Under the pieces are notes generated by a model that was given only the letters and a program-made list of their open reading frames with translations, did no database searches and was not told the origin of the DNA. Source: Mycobacterium aquaticum (GTDB taxonomy: Bacteria; Actinomycetota; Actinomycetes; Mycobacteriales; Mycobacteriaceae). From it: 64,000 nucleotides of DNA. A program made the position numbers and the translations under genes. This document shows positions 52,743 through 60,677 of this stretch, one piece after another. Position 1 is the first letter of the stretch. Each line of letters opens with the position of its first letter. The stretch is from NCBI RefSeq assembly GCF_002086485.1, contig NZ_MVHF01000032.1, forward strand, positions 25,524-89,523, read 5' to 3'.

Positions 52743-53648
52743 TCAGCTGGAAACGATCTGCTGTACACCGGATTTCATGGCATCGCCCAGATCGCTCCAC
52801 GGGATGGTGATGTCGACGATCCCTGAGCTGCTCGGGGCCACGGTGCCCTGATCGAAGAACACATGCAGGCCCGCGGTCTCGGCGGTCCAGTGGTCGAATG
52901 TCTGCTCGGTCGCCTGCAGCTTGGTTCCGTCGAAATTGGCGCCCGCGGTACTGGACGGACCGAGCTTCTTGGACTCTTGCACCAGGAGCTTGAGACCCGA
53001 ATTGAGGTCGTTGAACAGCGATGACAATGTGATGACGCTGCCGCTCTGGGCGTCCACCACAACCGTGCCGACCAACGGTCGAGATGTGGCCTTGGTGGTG
53101 TCGACCGCCGCGGTGCGCAACAACCCACTCAGCACGCGCTGACCGATCCGCACCCCGCTACCGGGCCGGTCTTCCAGCCGGCCGCCAGTCAGTGAATCAG
53201 CTTGGCTCTGCAGGACTTTGTGCATCTCGTCGTTGAACACACCGGCCACGGCCGAATCGCCGCCGTCGACCTGCGGGAGCGAAACGTTGGCGTAGGTCGT
53301 GCCGAGGAACGTGTTGACCTTGTCGGTCTTGGCGGTGAACGGTGTGGTAGCCGCGCTGGAAGTCGTCGTTGTGGTGGTCGTCGTGCTCGCCGTGGTGGAG
53401 GACCCGTTGTCGGTACCGTCGGGTCCGCCACCGCCGCCCGGTGTGCCTTGGGTGCCGGCGGATGCGTCGGCCGTGCTCATCGCCGTGGTGGCAGCGGCGC
53501 TCGCCGTGGTGGTCGCCGAAGGAAGTTGGGTCAGTGACGTGGTCTTGCTGGCTGGATCCCACCACACCGAGCGCACCGCGTAGACGGCCACGACAATGAG
53601 CACGATGGCGCCCACAGCCGCCACCAAGATCCTTCCACCGCTGAACAT
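52743..53648 (-). CDS. Membrane-anchored DUF3298-like protein
   Basis: 301 residues. An N-terminal anchor (about 8-26) leads to a long Thr/Ser/Ala/Gly-rich low-complexity stretch (about 40-105), likely a glycosylatable stalk. A folded domain of about 195 residues follows: VSLPQVDGGDSAVAGVFNDE, LVGTVVVDAQSGSVITLSSL, LHVFFDQGTVAPSSSGIVDI and TIPWSDLGDAM. The pattern is like DUF3298/RsiV C-terminal domains, which sense lysozyme or bind peptidoglycan. Minus strand, convergent with the zinc-ribbon gene (6 bp). Together with the next two minus-strand genes it forms an exported set. Confidence 0.7.
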   Translation of the reverse strand: MFSGGRILVAAVGAIVLIVVAVYAVRSVWWDPASKTTSLTQLPSATTTASAAATTAMSTADASAGTQGTPGGGGGPDGTDNGSSTTASTTTTTTTTSSAATTPFTAKTDKVNTFLGTTYANVSLPQVDGGDSAVAGVFNDEMHKVLQSQADSLTGGRLEDRPGSGVRIGQRVLSGLLRTAAVDTTKATSRPLVGTVVVDAQSGSVITLSSLFNDLNSGLKLLVQESKKLGPSSTAGANFDGTKLQATEQTFDHWTAETAGLHVFFDQGTVAPSSSGIVDITIPWSDLGDAMKSGVQQIVSS

Positions 53649-53664
53649 TACGGGTCACCCTCCG

Positions 53665-54159
53665 TCAGAACTGGATACTCGTCACGCGCCATTCGTTGTT
53701 CGTCTTGGTGGCGGTAACCCACGCGGTGTGCCTGATCTGGTCGATGAGCCGATTGTCCGACGTTGCGACGGTCTGCGCGACCACGACCACCCGGTGCATG
53801 AGAGTGTCGGAGTTCGGCGGGGTTTCGTCGCCGAGAAAGTACACCTTCGCCGTGATCGCGGCACCGTCGGCAGCCCATTGTTTCCACTGCGAACCGGGGC
53901 CGGGCGTCGACTGCCCGCCCTGGCCGGCAAGGTCGCCGGACATGTACACGGCAGCGCGCTGATAGGCCACGTCCGGGGACGCGTCCTTGGTCGGGTCCCA
54001 GGTGAACATCGTGGTGAGCGCGTTGGAGATGACGGTGTCCGGGTTACTGAGGTCGGCCTCCGCAGCGGTGCTGATCGGTGCCACATCTGACCGACACCCC
54101 GTGACCGGGGCCATGACTACGATGACCAGGCAAACCACCAGGGAGACAACGGTTCTCAT
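53665..54159 (-). CDS. Small lipoprotein, paralogue of the 55870-57435 protein
   Basis: 164 residues with signal and lipobox APVTGC (Cys22). The mature part has ALTTMFTWDPTKDASPDVAY and VVVVAQTVATSDNR..RVTSIQF. The same elements recur in the lipoprotein at 55870 (LQTMFTWYPARDASPRDAYV, VLLTQTVKTPDGQ). The overlap with the peptidase gene upstream is 4 bp (ATGA), so the two are co-translated. No enzyme motif. Probably an envelope accessory factor. Confidence 0.75.
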   Translation of the reverse strand: MRTVVSLVVCLVIVVMAPVTGCRSDVAPISTAAEADLSNPDTVISNALTTMFTWDPTKDASPDVAYQRAAVYMSGDLAGQGGQSTPGPGSQWKQWAADGAAITAKVYFLGDETPPNSDTLMHRVVVVAQTVATSDNRLIDQIRHTAWVTATKTNNEWRVTSIQF

Positions 54160-55643
54160 GACAGTCGCCGCGCCTTGGACTCAGGATAGAAATCGGCCAC
54201 CACGACACCGCGAGCGGGATCCGCGTGGATCATCTGGCCATTGCCTATGGCGATACCGACATGCGACGGTCGGCCGTGCTGATCCCACCCGCTGAAGACC
54301 AGGTCGCCCGGCTGGACCTGCGTCAGCGGTATCTCGTTTCCGACGCTCCACTGCTCATCGGCGGTGCGGGGCAGTACCTGCTTCCCGCCGGAGCCGTGCG
54401 CCACCGCGTAGTAGGTCAGCCCGCTGCTGTCGAATCCATCGTTGGTGGGCCCGTCGACACTGCCGCCGCCCCACACCCACTTCTTGCCCTTGAACTGAGT
54501 GGCCGCATCGACCGTGGTGGTCGGGCCGCCCGAGATCGACACCGTCTGCGCCGGCAATCCCCCGAGACCCGGGGTGCCTTCGAATGCCTTGGCGCGCTGC
54601 ATGATCTTGGCCACATACGGCTGGGTCTGCGTGGTGTAGTCGCCCCCGGAGGGCATGCCCCCGGCCCGCTGCACCGCGCCGAACCCGGCGTTGTACGAGG
54701 CCAGTGCCAACGCGACCGGATCACCCGCGATGGATCCGTTGGCGATTCCCGCGGCGCATTCCCGGTAGTTCTCACACATCAGCGCGCCCTGCGACATCAC
54801 GGCGTCGGGAATGCTGTTCACGTCGGGCGGAGGGCCGCTGTTGTCGTAGTCCTTGCCCCACGTCTGCCACGTCGCAGGCATGAACTGCGCGGGACCCTGG
54901 GCCCCCGTCGAAGAGACGGGGGCGCTCGGGCCGTAGCGGAATCCGTTCTCCGCCTCCAGTTGCGCGGCGAGGATCGGCGCTTTGATGCCTTCGCACATCG
55001 CGCCGGCCTTGACGATCCAGGGCACGAATACCGGTGGCACCAATCCCGGTTTGAGTACGACACCGGTCTGGCAGTTGGCAGCAGCCGAGGCTTGTTGACC
55101 GGTGGACGGATTCGTCGGCGGTGGAGGGCTGTTCAGGATGAACGACGGGTCGATGGCGTGCCCATGGGTGAGCCGGCCGCCCTCCCAGTACTCGAAATGC
55201 AGATGTGGACCGGTGGATTGCCCGTTGTTGCCGATGTTGGCGATGTGCTCACCTTCCCGCACCGACTGACCCTGACGTACCAGGACTCCGTCGGGGAACA
55301 TGTGCCCGTATACGGTTGACACCAGGCCGGTGCGGGTTTGCGAGTCGATCACGATCCATTGTCCGAAGCCGCTGGCCGGGCCCGCTGCGGAGACGGTGCC
55401 GTCCATCGCCGCAAAGATGTTGGTTCCGACACTGCCGGCCAGGTCGATCCCCTGGTGCATACTGTTGCCACGGGGACCGAAACCTGATGTCTCGGTGTAG
55501 GTTCCGTCGGCCACCGGCTTGCCGCTGGCCGCGCACGCATCAGCCGCCCACGCCGGGTTCGCCGGGGTCACCAGTACCGCGACGACGCTCACGCACAGCG
55601 CGACCAGAACCGCGCGCCTCGGGATCGTGAACAGGCCCGTCAT
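54156..55643 (-). CDS. Secreted M23 + lytic transglycosylase + NlpC/P60-like protein (Cys to Ser)
   Basis: 495 residues from ATG 55641-55643; a TTG at 55649 is also in frame. A signal peptide ends near AWAADAC. Domain 1 (about 40-170) is M23/LytM with MHQGIDLAGSVG and GPHLHFEYWEG. Domain 2 (about 215-330) is a transglycosylase fold: QLEAENGFRYGPSAPVSSTG, AQGPAQFMPATWQTWG, ASYNAGFGAVQ. Domain 3 (about 375-495) is NlpC/P60-like: NDGFDSSGLTYYAV, PGDLVFSGWDQHGRPSHVGI. The consensus GFDCSGL has Ser for Cys, so this last domain is probably a binding module or altered enzyme. It would open peptidoglycan for an envelope-spanning machine. Confidence 0.85.
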   Translation of the reverse strand: MTGLFTIPRRAVLVALCVSVVAVLVTPANPAWAADACAASGKPVADGTYTETSGFGPRGNSMHQGIDLAGSVGTNIFAAMDGTVSAAGPASGFGQWIVIDSQTRTGLVSTVYGHMFPDGVLVRQGQSVREGEHIANIGNNGQSTGPHLHFEYWEGGRLTHGHAIDPSFILNSPPPPTNPSTGQQASAAANCQTGVVLKPGLVPPVFVPWIVKAGAMCEGIKAPILAAQLEAENGFRYGPSAPVSSTGAQGPAQFMPATWQTWGKDYDNSGPPPDVNSIPDAVMSQGALMCENYRECAAGIANGSIAGDPVALALASYNAGFGAVQRAGGMPSGGDYTTQTQPYVAKIMQRAKAFEGTPGLGGLPAQTVSISGGPTTTVDAATQFKGKKWVWGGGSVDGPTNDGFDSSGLTYYAVAHGSGGKQVLPRTADEQWSVGNEIPLTQVQPGDLVFSGWDQHGRPSHVGIAIGNGQMIHADPARGVVVADFYPESKARRLS

Positions 55644-55869
55644 GGTCAATCTTTCGTCGTGTCAACGAGTTCAGCGCAAGCGAGTGCCCGCACTGTGCAG
55701 TGTCGCGCCACGATCAGCAGTTCGTCACGACCCGAGCCTGCGGTGTGCCCGTTCGGTCCCTCAGAACTGCCCCACCGGCGCAGGACCATCGCACCGATGG
55801 CCGTCGCGGTGTCCACCTGCAGCACGAACAATGAAGGGGCCGTACGCATACCCGGCTCGAGGAGTTGGC

Positions 55870-57435
55870 ATGGGAGAGCGACGCGTCGTCGGCGCCCTCG
55901 TCGCGCTGTTGGCTGCGATCATGTTCGTGGTCGGCGGCTGCGGGGGCAACGGAGCCAAACCGATCGGATCTGATTCCGACGAGCCGGCACCGCCCGAGGC
56001 GCAAGACGCGATCGTCAAGGGCCTGCAGACGATGTTCACTTGGTATCCAGCCCGCGACGCCTCACCGCGCGACGCCTACGTGCGGGCACTGCCCTATCTC
56101 GGCCAGAAGTTGCAGGACGGCAAAGACAACACGATCGACCGCGGTAACAGTGTCTGGTGGCAGGAGTGGAAGGCCAAGCGCGCCGAGGTCAGTGCCACCG
56201 CACTGCTGGTGGCGGGCGAACATCCGGCCGATCAACCCGACACGGTGGAACGCGCCGTCCTGCTGACGCAGACCGTCAAAACGCCAGACGGCCAGGTGCT
56301 CGAGACGGATCCGATGCTCATCGAAAGCGTTGTCGCCAAAAAGAACCCTCAGGGCTGGCGCGTCGAGACCATCAATTTCTTCAAGACGAACCAGTTCCGC
56401 ACGCCTGACTGCCCGCAGGGCCAGTCTCATCAGCCTGCGCCGAACGGACCGTGCGCGCCCAATCCCCCGCCGCCCATCCAGTGCCCTGACGGCACCGCGG
56501 TGCCGCCCGATCAGACCTGCCCGACACCGGTCACGGGGCCAGGCACGACGACCACGAAGACGACCCACCAGTGCCCCGATGGCAGCACGATTCCGGCCGA
56601 CCAGGCCTGCCCGACCAACCCTGGCACGACATCGCAGCCACCCAAGGAATGCCCGGATGGCACAACGGTTCCCGCTGAGCAAACGTGCCCCACACCGGTA
56701 ACCAAGCAATGCCCGGGAGGCACCTCCGTGACGGGCACCCAGACTTGCCCGCCGCCCACCACGTGCGGCGATGGCAGCACGGTGTACTCGCCGACCACTT
56801 GTCCGTCACCGACCACCTGCGGCAACGGCAGCACCGTCTACGCCCCCACCACGTGCCCGTCACCGACCACGTGCGGCAACGGGAGCACGGTGTATCCACC
56901 GACCACATGCCCGTCACCGACCACCTGCAGCGACGGCAGCACCGTCTACGCCCCCACCACGTGCCCGCCGCCTCCGGTCAAGTGTGCGGACGGTTCGACA
57001 GCGCCCGCCGGCCAGACGTGCGCGCCGGTCAAATGCCCCGACGGCACCTCGGTACCCAACGGGCAGACCTGCCCGCCGGTGAATTGTCCCAACGGCACCT
57101 CGGTACCCAACGGTCAGACGTGTCCGCCGGTGGTTATCGAGCAACCGGCAAACGCACCGGCATACACGTGTTCGACCGGTGGCGCATTCGGGCCATTCTG
57201 CTCGTGCCCGCAACCCTGGATTTACTCCGGTAACCCCGATGGCTCGAATGGCAAATGTGTGCCTGCGGGGTCGGGGCCGGTCGTCCATTTCGCACCGACC
57301 GTCGGGGGCTGGCGTCAAATTGTCGTCCCACCTGGCCGCGACGTCCGTATGAGACCGATCATTCAGTCCGATACCGGGCCAGATCCATGCCTGACGGGTG
57401 TGCCGACGATGTGCCTTATTCGACCGATGCGGTAG
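55870..57435 (+). CDS. Lipoprotein with cysteine-rich CPDGT repeat tail
   Basis: 521 residues from ATG 55870; the frame is open back to 55519, overlapping the divergent peptidase gene. The signal ends in a lipobox VVGGC. Residues about 35-185 are the paralogous domain shared with the 53665 lipoprotein (TMFTWYPARDASPRDAYVRA). The rest is a long repeat tail of CPDGTxVPxxQTCP and TTCGNGSTVYAPTTCPSP units, with two cysteines each, ending in a domain with GAFGPFCSCPQPWIYSG. The tail could be a disulphide-stapled stalk or adhesive surface region. Divergent from the peptidase gene (226 bp). Confidence 0.78.
   Translation: MGERRVVGALVALLAAIMFVVGGCGGNGAKPIGSDSDEPAPPEAQDAIVKGLQTMFTWYPARDASPRDAYVRALPYLGQKLQDGKDNTIDRGNSVWWQEWKAKRAEVSATALLVAGEHPADQPDTVERAVLLTQTVKTPDGQVLETDPMLIESVVAKKNPQGWRVETINFFKTNQFRTPDCPQGQSHQPAPNGPCAPNPPPPIQCPDGTAVPPDQTCPTPVTGPGTTTTKTTHQCPDGSTIPADQACPTNPGTTSQPPKECPDGTTVPAEQTCPTPVTKQCPGGTSVTGTQTCPPPTTCGDGSTVYSPTTCPSPTTCGNGSTVYAPTTCPSPTTCGNGSTVYPPTTCPSPTTCSDGSTVYAPTTCPPPPVKCADGSTAPAGQTCAPVKCPDGTSVPNGQTCPPVNCPNGTSVPNGQTCPPVVIEQPANAPAYTCSTGGAFGPFCSCPQPWIYSGNPDGSNGKCVPAGSGPVVHFAPTVGGWRQIVVPPGRDVRMRPIIQSDTGPDPCLTGVPTMCLIRPMR
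56758..56973 (+). repeat. Four 54-bp in-frame tandem repeats
   Basis: Four copies of an 18-residue unit, TTC(G/S)(D/N)GSTVY(S/A/P)PTTCP(S/P)P, run without interruption inside the lipoprotein gene. The third codon positions are also mostly conserved, so expansion is probably recent and copy number may vary. Confidence 0.9.
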
Positions 57436-58134
57436 TCAGTCCTGACAGTCGAGATCGATCGGGCGGTTGAAGGGATCGATTGCGGCCGAATGGGAATCGG
57501 CCGCTGAGTGTCGCGTCGCCTCTTCGTTGTCATGGATCGACTGGAGATGTTCCTGAAGTGCGCTCATCCCGCACCCGGTGAAATCGACGCGGTGCGTGGT
57601 GGTTCCGTCGTAAGTGTGGAAGCGCCGAGCGTGCTCGCGCTCATGCGGGGCCAGCACGTCGCGGAGAAATGCCCGGACCCTGCGCTGTTGGCATTCGGTC
57701 AGGCCGTCGGGAACGTCGGGCATCGTGATCGTCACGTTGGCGTGATACGCCACGCTGAACGTTCCGACGGCGTGCACACATGGATCGTCGTCGAGGCATT
57801 CGGTGCATCCGGTGGCGCGTTTGACCGACTTCGGCGCCCATTTCGAGATGCCGCCGTCATATTCGGCGGTGGTATCTCCGTGTAGCGACACATTGGGCCC
57901 GCCACCGTGCACGCTCGGGCTCGGCCGGTGCGGTTCTGTGAGCAGTCGGCACACTGCCGCGTTGCCGGCCGCGCGCTGCAGGTCGGTCACGAGCCCGGCC
58001 CGGGTACACGCAGGCGCCCGGATGAGGAGCGTCGGCGACGGCGCCATCCGCCACGGTTGGATGTCGCGCTTGCTGGACACCGCGCGGGTCGCCCGTTGCC
58101 GGCCCACCGCGGCTACCCGTCGATTGCGCCTCAT
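57436..58134 (-). CDS. LQRxAGNxAV-tagged protein with HExxH motif (eCIS cargo-like)
   Basis: 232 residues from ATG 58132-58134 (MRRNRRVAAV); a start at 58308 is possible but would overlap the IclR promoter region. Residues 52-65, LQRAAGNAAVCRLL, are the motif found near the N-terminus of many proteins encoded with extracellular contractile injection systems. Residues 164-168 form HEREH in VLAPHEREHARRFHTYDG, a zinc-metalloprotease-type site. The neighbouring VTITMPDVPDGLTECQQRRV resembles DUF922-like proteases. Cysteines at 110, 113 and 119 may be structural. There is no signal peptide, as expected for cargo. The stop abuts the stop of the convergent lipoprotein gene. Confidence 0.72.
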   Translation of the reverse strand: MRRNRRVAAVGRQRATRAVSSKRDIQPWRMAPSPTLLIRAPACTRAGLVTDLQRAAGNAAVCRLLTEPHRPSPSVHGGGPNVSLHGDTTAEYDGGISKWAPKSVKRATGCTECLDDDPCVHAVGTFSVAYHANVTITMPDVPDGLTECQQRRVRAFLRDVLAPHEREHARRFHTYDGTTTHRVDFTGCGMSALQEHLQSIHDNEEATRHSAADSHSAAIDPFNRPIDLDCQD

Positions 58135-58240
58135 CGGTCCAGTGGACGCTCCCCGCGGCGCCGTGTCCAGATGCCGACGTGGCCCGCGTGCGAAAAAGTT
58201 CCGGGTGTGGTCTGGCGCACAGGCCTCGCGATGGCATACC

Positions 58241-58276
58241 ATTTTGCAATACAGAATCATATTTTGCAATGCAGAA
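58241..58276. promoter_or_regulatory. 16-bp direct repeats, likely IclR sites
   Basis: 58241-58256 and 58261-58276 differ in one base (ATTTTGCAATACAGAA / ATTTTGCAATGCAGAA), 20 bp apart, just before the IclR ATG. They sit in the 152-bp gap between the divergent HExxH and IclR genes, so IclR could affect both. Confidence 0.65.
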
Positions 58277-58286
58277 CGGATGCCGG

Positions 58287-59063
58287 ATGCGCAACAACTC
58301 TTCGTCACTACGACGGGCCCTGAGCCTGCTCGATCTGGTGGCGGCCACCGCGGGCCGCGACCAGGGGGCCAGCCTCACTGAGCTGGCCACCGGCATCGAG
58401 TCGACGAAGAGCACCGTGCTGCGACTGCTGGCGCCGCTGGTGGAGACCCAACTGGTCCGCCAGGATGCCGACGGCACCTACCGGATCGGCATGGGCGTCC
58501 TCAGCCTGGCCGGCGCCTATCTCGCCGATCTCGACATCCGGACCGCCGCCCAGCCCGTGCTGCGCGAATTGGCCGACGCCACCGGTCACGCCGCTCATCT
58601 CCTCGTCTACAGCGAGGGTCGGGTGACCTACGTCGACAAGGTCACCGGCAAGTCCCCGATTCAGATGGCTTCGCGCATCGGCGACACCGGCACGGCCTAC
58701 TCAACGGCCAGTGGAAAAGCAATGCTGGCGTATCTCGACGAGGACGAGGTGCGGCACGTCATCGAACTCGGTATGCCTGCCAAGACCCCGTCGACCATCA
58801 CCGACGGCCAGCAGCTGCGCGACCATCTTGCCGTCGTCCGCAAACAGGGCTACGCCTACGACGATCTGGAGAACGAGGACGGAATCCGTTGCGTCGCAGC
58901 CCCGGTGTTCAACCACACCGGGGGTGTCGCAGCAGCCGTCAGCGTATCGGGACCCGCCGAGGCGGTCTGGAACAACCGCGACGCCTACACCGCCCTCGTC
59001 GTCGACGGTGCACGACGCATATCCGCCCAACTCGGGTACCGGGGAGGTGACCGGAGCTCCTGA
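58287..59063 (+). CDS. IclR-family regulator of the amino-acid ABC transporter
   Basis: 258 residues from ATG 58287 (MRNNSSSLRR); an ATG at 58269 lies inside the repeat. The winged HTH (about 5-65) includes RRALSLLDLVAATAG, ASLTELATGIESTKSTVLRL. The IclR effector domain (about 80-250) has GHAAHLLVYSEGRVTYVDKV and GTAYSTASGKAMLAYL. It precedes the ABC transporter operon by 44 bp on the same strand and probably regulates it in response to a small organic acid or amino acid. Confidence 0.9.
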   Translation: MRNNSSSLRRALSLLDLVAATAGRDQGASLTELATGIESTKSTVLRLLAPLVETQLVRQDADGTYRIGMGVLSLAGAYLADLDIRTAAQPVLRELADATGHAAHLLVYSEGRVTYVDKVTGKSPIQMASRIGDTGTAYSTASGKAMLAYLDEDEVRHVIELGMPAKTPSTITDGQQLRDHLAVVRKQGYAYDDLENEDGIRCVAAPVFNHTGGVAAAVSVSGPAEAVWNNRDAYTALVVDGARRISAQLGYRGGDRSS

Positions 59064-59107
59064 CCACCTCCCTCCCCCGCCAATCCACCCCGCACAGAAA
59101 GACATCC

Positions 59108-59944
59108 ATGAAGCTCACACGTTCACTGCGCAAGGTCGTCGCGTTATGCGCTGCCGCGGCAGTCATTCCCGCGGCAGCAGCCTGCACCCCGATGCCGGCA
59201 GGCGGTGGCGCGGCAGCCGCCGACTCGACGCTCAAACATGTGCTGGCTGCAGGCACCTTGAAGGTGGCGTCGTGCCTGTCGTTCACGCCGTTCGGCTTCA
59301 CCAACTCCGACGGCAAGCCAGACGGCTACGACGTCGACATCGCCAACGAACTGGCCAAGGACATGGGCGTCAAGCTTGAGGTCGTCGACACCACCTCGTC
59401 GAACCGCATCCCCAATCTGCAGACCAACAAGGTCGACGTCGTGTTCTGCAACTTCACGCGGACGCTGGACCGGGCCAAGGAGATCTCTTTCACCAACCCC
59501 TATGTTGTGGCCACCGAGGGTCTGCTGGTGCGGACCGGAAACGGCGTCAACTCCCTGGAGGACATGAAGGGCCGCACCATCGCCGTGGTCAAGGGCAGCA
59601 CCAACGCCGACGTTCTGCGGGAGCGAGGTATCGACGTCAATGTCGCCGAGTTCGACAGCTCGCAGGCTGCGGTACTGGCCGTCAAGCAGGGGCAGGCCGA
59701 CGCGATGGTGGAGGACTCCAACTTCCTGCAATACCAAGCCAAGCTCAATCCAGGCCTGACCGTGGTCACCAGCAAGCTGGTTCCCCTGGAATACAACGCC
59801 TTTGGCGTCAAGCAGGGCGATCAGGTGTGGGTCGACTACCTGAACCTGTTCCTGTTCGAGCTGAACACGTCGGGCAAGAACCTCGAGCTGTACCGCAAGT
59901 GGTTCGGCGCCGACCCACGCTTCCCGCTGCAACCGGCATTCTGA
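59108..59944 (+). CDS. Amino-acid ABC transporter substrate-binding lipoprotein
   Basis: 278 residues. A signal with lipobox AAAAC leads to a periplasmic binding protein type 2 fold (PBPb): LKVASCLSFTPFGFTNSDGK, DGYDVDIANELAKDMGVKLE, VDVVFCNFTRTLDRAKEISF, IAVVKGSTNADVL. Typical of polar amino acid (glutamate, glutamine, arginine) binders. First gene of the four-gene uptake operon. Confidence 0.92.
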   Translation: MKLTRSLRKVVALCAAAAVIPAAAACTPMPAGGGAAAADSTLKHVLAAGTLKVASCLSFTPFGFTNSDGKPDGYDVDIANELAKDMGVKLEVVDTTSSNRIPNLQTNKVDVVFCNFTRTLDRAKEISFTNPYVVATEGLLVRTGNGVNSLEDMKGRTIAVVKGSTNADVLRERGIDVNVAEFDSSQAAVLAVKQGQADAMVEDSNFLQYQAKLNPGLTVVTSKLVPLEYNAFGVKQGDQVWVDYLNLFLFELNTSGKNLELYRKWFGADPRFPLQPAF

Positions 59945-59963
59945 GATCGGCGGTCGGAGAACA

Positions 59964-60677
59964 ATGATCGAATATCAATGGCGGACGGTTCTGGCTTTCT
60001 GGCCCGACTATCTGCACGCCGCGGTACTCGCGTTGGAGATCACCATCGCCGGGTTCATCCTGGCGTTCGTGATTGCCGCGGTGGCGGCCCTGGCCCGCAA
60101 CTCCTCCTCGAAGCTGTTGCGGTTCGTTGCGACCTGCTACGTCGAGGCGATCCGAAACACGCCGGTCCTGCTGCAGATCTTCATCGTCTACTTCGCGATG
60201 CCGAGCTTCGGCATCCGGCTCTCGGCGGTGACGGCAGGCACCATCGCGCTGGGCATCAACGTGGGCGCCTATCTGACCGAGGTGTTGCGTGCCGGCATGT
60301 CATCGGTGGGCAAGGGACAGCTGGAGGCCGCGCAGATCCTCGGGTTGTCGACGCCGACGGTGCTGCTGAACATCGTTGCCCCGCAAGCACTCCGCAACGT
60401 GTACCCGGCGCTGGTGAACAACCTCATCCAGGTACTGCTCGGCACGTCACTGCTGTCGACCATCGCCGTGCCCGAGATCACCGGTGTCGCGACGGTCGTC
60501 AACGCCCGCACCCTGTTGTTCGTTCAGGTCTTCGGCATAGCGGTGGCGCTGTATCTGGTGCTGAGCTATGGACTGTCAGCGGTGGCGACGCTCATCGAAC
60601 GGTTGGGCTTCAAGGCCCCCGCACCCAGTGGTGCGCGTAAACGGCGGGCGCTTCGGCTGATCGGGGCACGGCCATGA
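59964..60677 (+). CDS. Amino-acid ABC transporter permease
   Basis: 237 residues with about five membrane helices. The permease EAA loop is seen as GKGQLEAAQILGLSTPTVLL, then NIVAPQALRNVYPALVNN. YVEAIRNTPVLLQIFIVYFA is the polar amino-acid family block. It pairs with the next gene, which overlaps by 4 bp. Confidence 0.93.
   Translation: MIEYQWRTVLAFWPDYLHAAVLALEITIAGFILAFVIAAVAALARNSSSKLLRFVATCYVEAIRNTPVLLQIFIVYFAMPSFGIRLSAVTAGTIALGINVGAYLTEVLRAGMSSVGKGQLEAAQILGLSTPTVLLNIVAPQALRNVYPALVNNLIQVLLGTSLLSTIAVPEITGVATVVNARTLLFVQVFGIAVALYLVLSYGLSAVATLIERLGFKAPAPSGARKRRALRLIGARP

Noticed and set aside
47199..53648. A complete phage or contractile tail cluster
   Set aside because: No sheath, tube, baseplate, tape-measure, capsid or terminase genes were recognised, so I call only a partial eCIS-like module.
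56758..56973. CRISPR or minisatellite outside a gene
   Set aside because: The repeats are in frame and encode an 18-residue unit in the lipoprotein.
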